64,000 nt of DNA, taken from NCBI GenBank assembly GCA_963732865.1, contig CAVTBC010000001.1, positions 558,001-622,000 of the forward strand, given 5' to 3'. This stretch comes from JADLGL01 sp963732865. Lineage in GTDB: Bacteria > Pseudomonadota > Alphaproteobacteria > Rhizobiales > Kaistiaceae. Of this stretch, positions 54,410 to 63,484 are shown piece by piece. Position numbers and translations under genes: made by a program. The notes beneath the pieces are model-generated. The model was not told the DNA's origin. It ran no database searches and saw nothing but the letters and a program-made list of their open reading frames with translations. The first letter of the stretch is position 1. Every line of letters starts with the position of its first letter.

Positions 54410-56881
54410 ATGTCCAACAAAATGCTTATCGACGCAGCCCACCCGGAAGAAACCCGGGTGGTTGTGCTGCGCGGCGACCGGGTCGAGGAATTCGACTATG
54501 AATTGGCCAGCCGCAAACAGCTTCGCGGCAATATCTATCTCGCCAAGGTAACCCGGATCGAGCCGTCGCTGCAGGCGGCGTTCATCGAATATGGCGGTAA
54601 CCGCCACGGGTTCTTGGCCTTCTCCGAAATCCATCCGGACTATTATCAGATTCCGGTGGCCGACCGGCAGGCACTGATCGAGGCGGAAGAGGCCGAGGCG
54701 AAAGCCTATCGCGCCAGCCATTCCGAGACGGTCGAGGAACACCACAGCACGTCCGCCAAGGACGAAAACGAAGACGCCGACGACGCCCATGAGGGCGAAG
54801 CGGACGGCGCGGAGGCTCACTCTGAGGGTGACGATTCCGGATCCGACGATCACGGCGACGACGAAGAAACGGTCGAGTCGGTCGGCGCCGAAGACGCTCT
54901 TGAGGAACTACCCGAGAGGCGGCGTTCGCGGGCGCGGCAATACAAGATCCAGGAAGTCATCCGCCGGCGCCAGGTGCTGCTGGTGCAGGTCGTCAAGGAA
55001 GAGCGCGGCAACAAGGGCGCGGCGCTGACGACCTATCTCTCGCTCGCCGGCCGCTATTCGGTGCTGATGCCGAACACGGCGCGCGGCGGTGGCATCTCCC
55101 GCAAGATTACCAACCCCACCGACCGCAAGCGCCTCAAGTCGGTCGCCGCCGATCTCGAAGTGCCGCAAGGCATGGGCGTAATCCTCAGGACCGCCGGCGC
55201 CAGCCGGACCAAGGCCGAGGTGAAGCGCGACTTCGAATATCTCCTGCGCCTGTGGGAGAGCGTGCGCGAACTGACACTGCGGTCAACGGCGCCGAGCCTC
55301 GTCTACGAGGAAGGCAGCCTGATCAAGCGGTCGATCCGCGATCTCTACGGCCGCGATGTCAGCGAAATCCTCGTCGCGGGTGACGAGGGCTACCGCGAGG
55401 CAAAGGACTTCATGCGCATGCTCATGCCGAGCCATGCCAAGAACGTTCAGCCCTATCGCGAGTCCCAGCCGCTCTTCGCGCATTTCGGCGTCGAGGCACA
55501 GCTCGATGCGATGTTCTCGCCGCAGGTTCTCCTCCCCTCGGGCGGTTATCTCGTCATCAATCAGACCGAGGCGCTTGTCGCTATCGACGTGAACTCCGGC
55601 CGTTCGACGCGCGAGCACTCGATCGAGGACACCGCGCTGCAGACCAATCTCCAGGCGGCCGACGAAGTGGCCCGTCAGCTACGCCTGCGTGACCTTGCCG
55701 GCCTGGTTGTCGTCGACTTCATCGACATGGAGGAACGGCGCAACAATCGCTCGGTCGAGCGCAAGATGAAGGACAGCCTGAAGGGCGACCGCGCCCGTAT
55801 CCAGGTTGGCCGGATTTCGCATTTCGGTCTGCTTGAGATGTCGCGGCAGCGCATCCGCACCGGCGTCCTGGAAAGCACCAGCGAGGTTTGCCCGCATTGC
55901 GGCGGATCGGGTCATATCCGATCGGCGGCGTCGGTCGCGCTTCATGTCCTGCGGTCGCTTGAGGATCACCTCCTCAAGGGCGTCACTCACAATCTCAATG
56001 TGCGCACGCGGACGAAGGTGGCGCTCTATATCCTCAACCAGAAGCGCGCCAACCTCTCCGAACTCGAGCAGCGCTTCGGCCTGTTCATCAACATCGTCGC
56101 CGACGAATCGGTGGCGACGGCGACGCATTTCGTCCTTGAGCGCGGCGACCCGGTCGGAGCCCGGCCCGTGCTGCCGACGTCCATCCAACCGACTTCGGTG
56201 CAGCCGTCCCAGATGGATGCCGATGCCGAACTCGACGAAGAAGTCGAGATCGAGGTCGAGGCGGAAACGCATGAGGACGATGAGCATTCGTCCGACGGAC
56301 AGGACCGCAAGCGCAAACGCAGACGTCGCCGGCGCCGCGGCGAAGGTCCGGCGGGCGCGGCGGCGCTTGACGGCGCTTCAGCCGACGACGAGACGGCAGA
56401 GAATGCCGCTGACGAAGTGGCCGGCGAAATCGTCTCCGACGTTGAAGCGGACGGCGAACACGCTTCCGAGGATCATCCCAAGCGCCGGCGTCGTGGCCGC
56501 CGCGGCGGCCGCCGCGCGAAGCGCGGTGCAGCGCAGCCGGCAATGGATGAGGCCACAGGGTTGCCTGTCGAACCCTCCGAGTCCGCCGAGCCTACCGATC
56601 CGGCCGACGCTATCGCTGCCGAGCTGACCGAAAGCGTTCCCGAATCGGAGGCGCAGCCTGCGATGGAAACGCCGATGGCCGAGCCAGAGCCGGAGGCTGA
56701 GACCATCGAGGTCGCGCCGCAACCGGAGAAACGGCCCCGCCGCAGCCGCGCGGCCGCGCCTGCGCCTAGCGACGAATCGACGCCGGAACCGGCACCTCAG
56801 CCGCCTGAAACCACCGAGGCCAGCGCGGAGCCGCCGGCCAAGGCGCGTGGCGGCTGGTGGCAGCGGCGCAGCTTCTTCTGA
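54410..56881 (+). CDS. rne: Ribonuclease E/G, endoribonuclease
   Basis: An 823-residue central RNA-decay enzyme. The start ATG follows AAAGG and gives the typical MSNKMLIDAAHPEETRVVVL. The S1 domain is split by an acidic insertion (about 100-175) rich in Glu, Asp, His and Ser. Catalytic Asp residues lie in VAIDVNSGRSTREHSIEDTA and LRDLAGLVVVDFIDM; the Zn-link is CPHCGGSG. The C-terminal 270 residues are low-complexity with Arg-rich patches (KRKRRRRRRRGE, RRRGRRGGRRAKRG), the expected RNA-binding and degradosome scaffold, ending in WWQRRSFF. It is divergent from amiC, a conserved Rhizobiales pairing. Confidence 0.95.
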   Translation: MSNKMLIDAAHPEETRVVVLRGDRVEEFDYELASRKQLRGNIYLAKVTRIEPSLQAAFIEYGGNRHGFLAFSEIHPDYYQIPVADRQALIEAEEAEAKAYRASHSETVEEHHSTSAKDENEDADDAHEGEADGAEAHSEGDDSGSDDHGDDEETVESVGAEDALEELPERRRSRARQYKIQEVIRRRQVLLVQVVKEERGNKGAALTTYLSLAGRYSVLMPNTARGGGISRKITNPTDRKRLKSVAADLEVPQGMGVILRTAGASRTKAEVKRDFEYLLRLWESVRELTLRSTAPSLVYEEGSLIKRSIRDLYGRDVSEILVAGDEGYREAKDFMRMLMPSHAKNVQPYRESQPLFAHFGVEAQLDAMFSPQVLLPSGGYLVINQTEALVAIDVNSGRSTREHSIEDTALQTNLQAADEVARQLRLRDLAGLVVVDFIDMEERRNNRSVERKMKDSLKGDRARIQVGRISHFGLLEMSRQRIRTGVLESTSEVCPHCGGSGHIRSAASVALHVLRSLEDHLLKGVTHNLNVRTRTKVALYILNQKRANLSELEQRFGLFINIVADESVATATHFVLERGDPVGARPVLPTSIQPTSVQPSQMDADAELDEEVEIEVEAETHEDDEHSSDGQDRKRKRRRRRRRGEGPAGAAALDGASADDETAENAADEVAGEIVSDVEADGEHASEDHPKRRRRGRRGGRRAKRGAAQPAMDEATGLPVEPSESAEPTDPADAIAAELTESVPESEAQPAMETPMAEPEPEAETIEVAPQPEKRPRRSRAAAPAPSDESTPEPAPQPPETTEASAEPPAKARGGWWQRRSFF

Positions 56882-56925
56882 TTCCTGGTTGGCGATCGGC
56901 GCCGGAGCGGCTAGCTTCGGCGCCG

Positions 56926-57324
56926 ATGAAACGGTTTCTGCTTCAGATTTTCACTTGGTGGCACGGGGAAACCCTCGGCACGCGCTTCTATACGTGGAAG
57001 CGCGGCCGGCTCGTCGGCACGGACGAGGCGGGCAACCGCTACTATGTGGACCGCAAGAACGACCGCCGCTGGGTGGTATATGCCGACATCGTCGAAGCCT
57101 CGAACGTACCGCCCGGCTGGAACGCCTGGCTGCACCACACGGCCGACACCGCGCCTGCGGATGAAGCCTACCACCCGCGCGATTGGGAAAAACCGCATGT
57201 GCCGAACATGACCGGCACCGCCCTAGCGTATCGGCCGCCCGGCTCGATCGTGACGCCGGAGCACCGGCCGCGCGTCACCGGCGACTATGATCCCTGGAAT
57301 CCCGCCGCAGCCGAACGCAAGTAG
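56926..57324 (+). CDS. NADH:ubiquinone oxidoreductase NDUFA12 (17.2 kDa) family protein
   Basis: A 132-residue accessory subunit of alphaproteobacterial complex I, homologous to mitochondrial NDUFA12/B17.2. Typical pieces: LGTRFYTWKRGRLVGTDEAG, NRYYVDRKNDRRWVVY, NVPPGWNAWLHHTAD and RDWEKPHVPNMTGTALAYRP. The in-frame upstream ATG at 56857 overlaps the end of rne and is unlikely. The gene lies alone, 44 nt after rne. Confidence 0.95.
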   Translation: MKRFLLQIFTWWHGETLGTRFYTWKRGRLVGTDEAGNRYYVDRKNDRRWVVYADIVEASNVPPGWNAWLHHTADTAPADEAYHPRDWEKPHVPNMTGTALAYRPPGSIVTPEHRPRVTGDYDPWNPAAAERK

Positions 57325-57668
57325 TTTCCGGCACGAATCGCGCGCGCCGGTGAATCCCGGTGATGACAACAAAATGACAAAAAAAGCGCGGTTGACTAAC
57401 AGGCGACTCGGCTTAGGCTGACGATCGGTCTTGAGTAGTGGGCGCTTTCGCCCGCAATCCCTTGAAATCGTTTGCGTTATAGCCTCCCGAGGGCTGTCGG
57501 GCGGCGCCAAAAATTTGTCTGTTGGTAGGCCACAGGTAGTGGCGTTAAGGCGTCATAAACACTATATCTGGTAGCTTGTTCTTGCGGCTACCGATTGGGT
57601 GATCGGTTCATATGCGTGTCCGGCGGCGGTAAGCTGACACGCCCATCTTTGGGGGCAAAGCGCGACTT
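57325..57668. other. Leader and promoter region of nrdJ
   Basis: 344 nt with no gene. A candidate NrdR box lies at 57559-57574. Downstream are hairpins GGTAGC/GCTACC (57570-57592) and GCGTGTC/GACACGC (within 57612-57642). No cobalamin-riboswitch core is visible even though NrdJ is B12-dependent. Confidence 0.5.
57559..57574 (+). promoter_or_regulatory. Candidate NrdR box upstream of nrdJ
   Basis: ACACTATATCTGGTAG matches the NrdR consensus (acaCwAtATaTwGtgt) at about 12 of 16 positions, including the central CTATAT. NrdR represses ribonucleotide reductase genes; boxes usually come in pairs, and I see only this one clearly. Confidence 0.45.
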
Positions 57669-60600
57669 ATGCGGATTGAACGGCGTTACACGAAGGACCA
57701 GGCCACTCCCTATGACGGCGTGGCCTTCCGCACGACCAAGAGCGAGATCAGGAACCCGGACGGTTCGGTGGTCTTCCGGCTCGACAACATCGTTGTGCCC
57801 GAGAGCTGGAGCCAGGTTGCTGCCGACATCATCGCGCAGAAATATTTCCGCAAGGCAGGCGTTCCAGCGAAGCTGAAGCGCGTCGAAGAGAACAGCGTCC
57901 CGGCCTGGCTGTGGCGCTCGGTCCCCGACGAAGCAGCGCTGGCCAAGCTGCCGGAGGACGAACGCACCGGCTCCGAGATCGATGCGCGCCAGGTGTTCGA
58001 CCGGCTTGCCGGCGCCTGGACCTATTGGGGCTGGAAGGGCGGCTATTTCACGAAGGAGGCCGACGCCCTCGCCTTCTTCGACGAGATCCGTTTCATGCTG
58101 GCGACGCAGAAGGCGGCGCCGAACTCACCGCAATGGTTCAACACCGGCCTGCACTGGGCCTATGGCATCGACGGGCCGAGCCAAGGCCATTTCTATGTCG
58201 ATCACGAGACCGGCCGCTGTCCGCCTCGACCTCGGCGTATGAGCGGCCGCAGCCGCATGCCTGCTTCATCCAGTCGATCGCCGACGATCTGGTGAACGAA
58301 GGCGGCATCATGGACCTGTGGGTCCGCGAGGCGCGCCTGTTCAAATACGGCTCGGGCACCGGCTCGAACTTCTCGTCGCTCCGCGGCGAGGGCGAGACGC
58401 CTGTCCGGCGGCGGCAAGTCGTCGGGGCTGATGAGCTTCCTGAAGATCGGCGACCGCGCAGCGGGCGCGATCAAATCGGGCGGCACGACGCGCCGTGCGG
58501 CGAAGATGGTCGTGGTCGACATCGACCACCCGGACATCGAGGCCTACATCAATTGGAAGGTGAAGGAGGAGCAGAAGGTCGCCGCCCTCGTCACCGGCTC
58601 CAAGATCGTCTCGCAGCACCTCAAGGCGATCCTGAAGGCTTGCGTCAATTGCGACGGCGAGAACGACGCCTGTTTCGACCCGGCCAAGAACCCGGCGCTG
58701 AAGCGCGAAATCAAGGCGGCGAAGCGGTCGCAGGTTCCGGAAAGCTATATTCAGCGCGTCATCCAGTTTGCGCGCCAAGGTTACACCGACATGACCTTCC
58801 CGGTGTTCAACACGGACTGGGATTCGGAAGCCTATCTCACCGTCTCGGGCCAGAACTCGAACAACTCGGTGCGCGTCACGGACGACTTCCTGCGCGCGGT
58901 CGAAACCGACGGCGACTGGGATCTGATCGCCCGCCGCACGGGCAAGCCGACCAAGACGCTGAAGGCGCGCGAGCTGTGGGAGCAGATCGGCTATGCCGCC
59001 TGGGCCTCGGCCGATCCGGGCATCCAGTATCACACGACGGTCAATGACTGGCACACCTGCGCCGAGTCGGGTCCGATCCGGGCGTCGAACCCGTGTTCGG
59101 AATACATGTTCCTCGACGACACGGCCTGCAATCTCGCCTCGCTCAATCTGATGCAGTTCCAGCTGGCCGACGGCACGTTCGACGTCGAAAATTTCGCCCA
59201 TGCCTCGCGGCTGTGGACCCTCGTCCTCGAAATCTCGGTGATGATGGCGCAGTTCCCGTCGAAGAAGATCGCCGAACTCTCCTACCGCTACCGGACGCTC
59301 GGTCTCGGCTTCGCCAATATCGGCGGGCTCCTGATGTCATCGGGCATTCCTTATGACTCGCCGGAGGGTCGCGCCATCTGCGGCGCCATCACGGCGCTGA
59401 TGACCGGCACCTCCTACGCGACCTCGGCGGAGATGGCCGGCGAGCTCGGCCCGTTCCGCGGCTATGAGATCAACAAAAAGTCGATGCTGCGCGTCATCGC
59501 CAATCATCGCCGTGCGGCGCATGGGACGAAGGACGGCTACGACGCTCTCGCCATCCTGCCCGTTCCGCTCGATCACGCCTCCTGCCCCGATCCGCGTCTG
59601 GTCGAGGCTGCCGTCGCGGCATGGGACGATGCGCTTCGCCTCGGCGAGGAGCATGGCTACCGCAACGCGCAGGCCTCGGTGATCGCGCCGACCGGCACGA
59701 TCGGCCTCGTGATGGATTGCGACACCACCGGCATCGAGCCGGACTTCGCCTTGGTGAAGTTCAAGAAGCTCGCCGGCGGGGGTTACTTCAAGATCATCAA
59801 CCGCGCGGTCCCCGCGGCGTTGACGGCGCTCGGCTATGACGCCGACGCCATCAAGGCGATGGAGGATTACGCCGTCGGTCACGGCACGCTGAGGGGCGCG
59901 CCGGGCGTCAATCACGAGACGCTGGCGGCGAAGGGCTTCACCGAAGAGAAGCTGGCGGCGCTCGAGGCCGGCCTCAAGCAGGCCTTCGACATCAAGTTCG
60001 CCTTCAACAAATGGACGCTTGGCGAGGGCTTCTGCCTGGACGTGCTCGGCTTCACGGCCGAACAACTGGTCGATCCCAATTTCAACGTTCTGGAATCGCT
60101 CGGCTTCGCCAAGGCCGATGTCGATGCGGCGAATATCTACTGCTGCGGAGCGATGACGCTGGAGGGTGCGCCGGGCCTCAAGGACGAGCATCTGCCGGTG
60201 TTCGACTGTGCTTCACCCTGCGGCCGCATCGGCAAGCGCGCCCTCTCCGTCGAGAGCCACATCCGCATGATGGCCGCGTCGCAGCCCTTCGTCTCGGGCG
60301 CGATCTCCAAGACCATCAACATGCCGAACGGCGCGACGGTCGAGGACGCCAAGGACGCCTACATGCTGTCCTGGAAACTCGCCCTCAAGGCCAACGCCCT
60401 TTATCGCGACGGCTCGAAGCTGTCGCAGCCGTTGAATGCGCAACTCATCGCCGACGAGGATGATGACGACGAGGACGCGGTCGCCGATCTCGCTGCGAAG
60501 CCGATGTTGAAACGCGCCGAGGCAATCGCCGAGCGGATCGTCGAGAAGCACATCGAGCGCGTCATCGAAGTGCGCAAGCGCGAGAAGATGCCCGACCGCC

Positions 60601-61439
60601 GTACCGGCTATACGCAGAAGGCGATCGTCGGCGGCCACAAGGTGTATCTGCACACCGGCGAATATGCCGACGGCAAGCTCGGCGAGATCTTCATCGACAT
60701 GCACAAGGAGGGCGCCGCCTTCCGCGCGATGATGAACAACTTCGCCATCGCGATTTCGCTCGGCCTGCAATATGGCGTGCCGCTGGAAGAGTATGTCGAC
60801 GCCTTCACCTTCACCCGCTTCGAGCCGGCCGGAATGGTGATGGGCAACGACCACATCAAGAACGCAACATCGATCCTCGACTACGTCTTCCGCGAGCTCG
60901 CGATCTCCTATCTCGACCGCAACGATCTCGCCCATATCAACCCGGAAGAGATCGGCTCGACGACGATTGGCAGCGGCGAGAACAAGCAGAAGGCGCCGCC
61001 GGAAGCCATTGTAAGTCATGGACTTATGCGCGGTCGTCCGGTTCGTCTCGGGCTCGTTGAAGCAGGCGGTGGCAAAGGTCCGACCGCTGCGCGCTCGGCC
61101 AGCGTTACGGCGATCGGCGGCAGCCGCGCCACCAGCAAGAGCGGCAGCGCCGCCGTTGCGCGCCGTGTCGATCCAGAAGACGCAGCGCCCAATTCGGTGA
61201 TGGAAGTGGAGACGCAAACCTTCCTCTTCGAGGAGGTCGTCGAGACGCCGCTGCCGGAGGTGAAGCGCGAAACGCGCGATGAAAATTCCGCACGCAGAGA
61301 CGACCAGTCACGCATCGTCGAAGCGCGCATGAAGGGCTATGTCGGCGAGGCATGTCCCGAGTGCGGGAACTTCACGCTGGTGCGCAACGGCACATGTTTG
61401 AAGTGCGATACATGCGGCGGCACGACGGGCTGCAGCTGA
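57669..61439 (+). CDS. nrdJ: Class II (adenosylcobalamin-dependent) ribonucleotide reductase, with two compensating apparent frameshifts
   Basis: Reduces ribonucleotides to deoxyribonucleotides independently of oxygen. About 1256 residues. The frame breaks near 58215-58217 (one base missing): TSAYERPQPHACFIQSIADD and the following 50 residues read in another frame. It returns to the first frame near 58397-58400 (one extra base) at LSGGGKSSGLMSFLKIGDRA. The middle segment is fully conserved, so these are probably sequence errors. Active-site cysteines appear in PHACFIQ and SNPCSEYMF, and the C-terminal redox/zinc tail is CPECGNFTLVRNGTCLKCDT then CGGTTGCS. Confidence 0.93.
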
Positions 61440-61631
61440 GGCACGAAGTGCAGGCCGTGAAGAAATCAACTCCGCAGCGCGTCCATTGCTGCGGATAAGC
61501 TTGACGCAATCATAACCTTTCAGTCACAGATGCTGGTATAGACACCGCTTGTGTGTCAGGCGATGTCTGTGCAGATCGTGCATGATTCGCATGTCACCGA
61601 TCCGTCCCCTATCACCATGCGGAGAGGACTC

Positions 61632-62072
61632 ATGGCTGGTGTAAAGAAAGCGACCGTCGCTCGTAAGAGTGCCACGTCGCGCACGACGAAAGCCCGCACG
61701 ACGACAGCTCGGACTGCGAGCAAGCCGGCCAGCGCCGCTAAGACGGCGACGCGGGCTGTGAAGGCCGGCGCTGCCAAGACGGCGGCGAAGGCAAAGACCG
61801 GCGTGAAGAAGACCGCGGCGAAGACAGCCGCAAAGCCGGCCGCTCGTAAGACGGCTGCGAAGCCCGCAGCGAAGAAGGTTGCGGCGAAGCCTGCTGCCAA
61901 GAAGGCTGCGGCGAAGCCTGCTGCCAAGAGGGCCGTGGCCAAGAAGCCGGCGGCGAAGGCCGCTGTCGCAAAGACTGCGGCCAAGGCAAGCACCGCGAAG
62001 AAAACGACGACCGCCAGGAAGCCGGCGGCTCGTAAGCCTGCTGCGAAGAAGGCCACCGTCGCGAAGAAGTAA
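61632..62072 (+). CDS. Histone H1-like Ala/Lys/Pro-repeat DNA-binding protein
   Basis: A 146-residue protein made almost wholly of Ala, Lys, Pro, Thr and Arg, with repeated AAKPAAKK-type units through its centre. It resembles the eukaryotic H1 tail and bacterial proteins such as HctB, AlgP and Rhizobiales KAP proteins; it likely binds and condenses DNA. GGAGAGG 5 nt before the ATG at 61632 decides the start; the longer frame from 61551 has unrelated residues. Ends in a terminator. Confidence 0.85.
   Translation: MAGVKKATVARKSATSRTTKARTTTARTASKPASAAKTATRAVKAGAAKTAAKAKTGVKKTAAKTAAKPAARKTAAKPAAKKVAAKPAAKKAAAKPAAKRAVAKKPAAKAAVAKTAAKASTAKKTTTARKPAARKPAAKKATVAKK
61632..62072 (+). repeat. KAP coding repeats
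   Basis: Within the histone-like gene, imperfect units of about 24 nt coding AAKPAAKK recur, most regular at about 61850-61960 (GCGAAGCCTGCTGCCAAGA near-identical copies). Such repeats can change length between strains. Confidence 0.7.
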
Positions 62073-62080
62073 TCCGATGC

Positions 62081-62152
62081 CCGGCGACCTGGTCGCCGGA
62101 CATGCCTTTCTGAAAACCCGCCTCGACCCCATGGTCCGGGCGGGTTTTTCTT
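62081..62152 (+). terminator. Terminator region after the histone-like gene
   Basis: Two hairpins: a perfect 8-bp CCGGCGAC/GTCGCCGG (62081-62099), then AACCCGCC/GGCGGGTT with a T-rich tail TTTTTCTTT (62115-62154). The second is a typical Rho-independent terminator. Confidence 0.85.
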
Positions 62153-62302
62153 TGCGCGGCCTGCGCCGGCCGCCGACCGAAACGGTGCCAACCCTTGCTT
62201 CTCGGCTGCCTTGCCAGCGTCTTAAAGTGCCGCCAAGATGCCGTCAACTCGGGCGCTGGCGCATGCTTTCGGCTCGACCAAAATAGTCTTGGGAGGATGT
62301 TT

Positions 62303-63484
62303 ATGGGTCGCACGGCGCTGGGCGCATTTGGACTCGTCGTCGTGGGATCGGCCTTCTTTCTAAACGGACCGGCTTTCGCCGCCGACCCCGTCGCCATCGC
62401 CGACGAACTCGTTGCCGCCGTCAATGATGCGACGCGTGTTGCAACCTACGACACCGCCACTGAAACGAACGGCGTCGTCACCATCACGAATTTCGTCGTG
62501 ACGGATGACCCCAACCACACCTTCGCCAATGTCGGAGAAATCGACATCGTCAATCCGGTGGCGCGGGACGAAGGCGGCTTCATTGCCGAGACCATCACCT
62601 TGCTCAACGGCGAGATCACCGATCAGGCGAACACGCTGAACTGGGACCGCGTCGACCTGTCGAATGTCTCCGTCCCGTTCAGCGTCGATCTCGCCGCGGC
62701 AGGTCCGCCGCAGATCCCGGTCACGGCGGCGACGGTTGCGAATCTGATCCTGCGTCCGCCGCAGGCGAACGACGTCGTCATAGAAGGCGTCAACGTTCAG
62801 CTCGGCGACGTCATCGAGGGCGTGCCCTATTCGATCTCGGTCACCGTCACCAACATGCAGCTGCCGACGGAGATCGCCGACAATTCGACCGCCATCGACA
62901 TCCTGAAATCGATGGGGTTCGATTCCTTGGTGATGGACTTCACCGTCGCCGGCTCATTCAATTCCGACACCGACACGCTCACTGCCAATTCCGTCAGCAT
63001 CAACATCCATAACTTCGGAGAGCTGCAGATTTCCGGCGTGTTCTCCGGCCTGCCGCTGAGCATGTTGCAGGAGCCCGGCGGCGTCGATGCAATCCTCGCA
63101 TCGGCGATGGTCAATACGCTGCATATCCGCTTCGACAATGCCGGCGCCATGCAGGCCTTCCTCGCCATCCAGGCCGATCTCATGGGCGTCGCGCCGGAGG
63201 ATGCCGCCTATGGGCTGGCGATTGCGTTCCAGCTGTTCCTTCAGGTCGAGCTACCTGATCTCGATCCGCAAATCGGCGTCACCGTCGGGGCGTTCCTGCG
63301 CGATCCGCAGAACATCACCATCGACGCCCTGCCCGCCGACCCGGTGCCGTTGCTGGCGATCATCCCCCTCATTCTGGGAAATCCAAACGGGCTTCCCACC
63401 CTTCTCGATGTCAGCGTCACAGCGAACGACGACGGTGGGTCGCCCGCGCCCGTGACGACCGATGGAGCCAATCATGCACCGTAG
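62303..63484 (+). CDS. Exported protein of unknown function, first of a possible tandem pair
   Basis: A 393-residue protein with a Sec signal peptide (LGAFGLVVVGSAFFLNGPAFA/A). GGGAGG lies 6 nt before the ATG at 62303; the in-frame ATG two codons earlier abuts that site and is excluded. The mature part has no cysteine, is acidic, and is dominated by alternating strands (VVTITNFVVTDDPNHTFANV, SVSINIHNFGELQISGVFSG) with one helix-rich piece (MQAFLAIQADLMGV). It ends in a disordered Gly/Pro/Thr tail. I do not recognise the family. It overlaps the next exported gene by 11 nt. Confidence 0.78.
   Translation: MGRTALGAFGLVVVGSAFFLNGPAFAADPVAIADELVAAVNDATRVATYDTATETNGVVTITNFVVTDDPNHTFANVGEIDIVNPVARDEGGFIAETITLLNGEITDQANTLNWDRVDLSNVSVPFSVDLAAAGPPQIPVTAATVANLILRPPQANDVVIEGVNVQLGDVIEGVPYSISVTVTNMQLPTEIADNSTAIDILKSMGFDSLVMDFTVAGSFNSDTDTLTANSVSINIHNFGELQISGVFSGLPLSMLQEPGGVDAILASAMVNTLHIRFDNAGAMQAFLAIQADLMGVAPEDAAYGLAIAFQLFLQVELPDLDPQIGVTVGAFLRDPQNITIDALPADPVPLLAIIPLILGNPNGLPTLLDVSVTANDDGGSPAPVTTDGANHAP

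Noticed and set aside
57325..57668. Cobalamin riboswitch upstream of nrdJ
   Set aside because: GCCAC...GTGGC drew attention, but no recognisable B12 box with its surrounding core is present.
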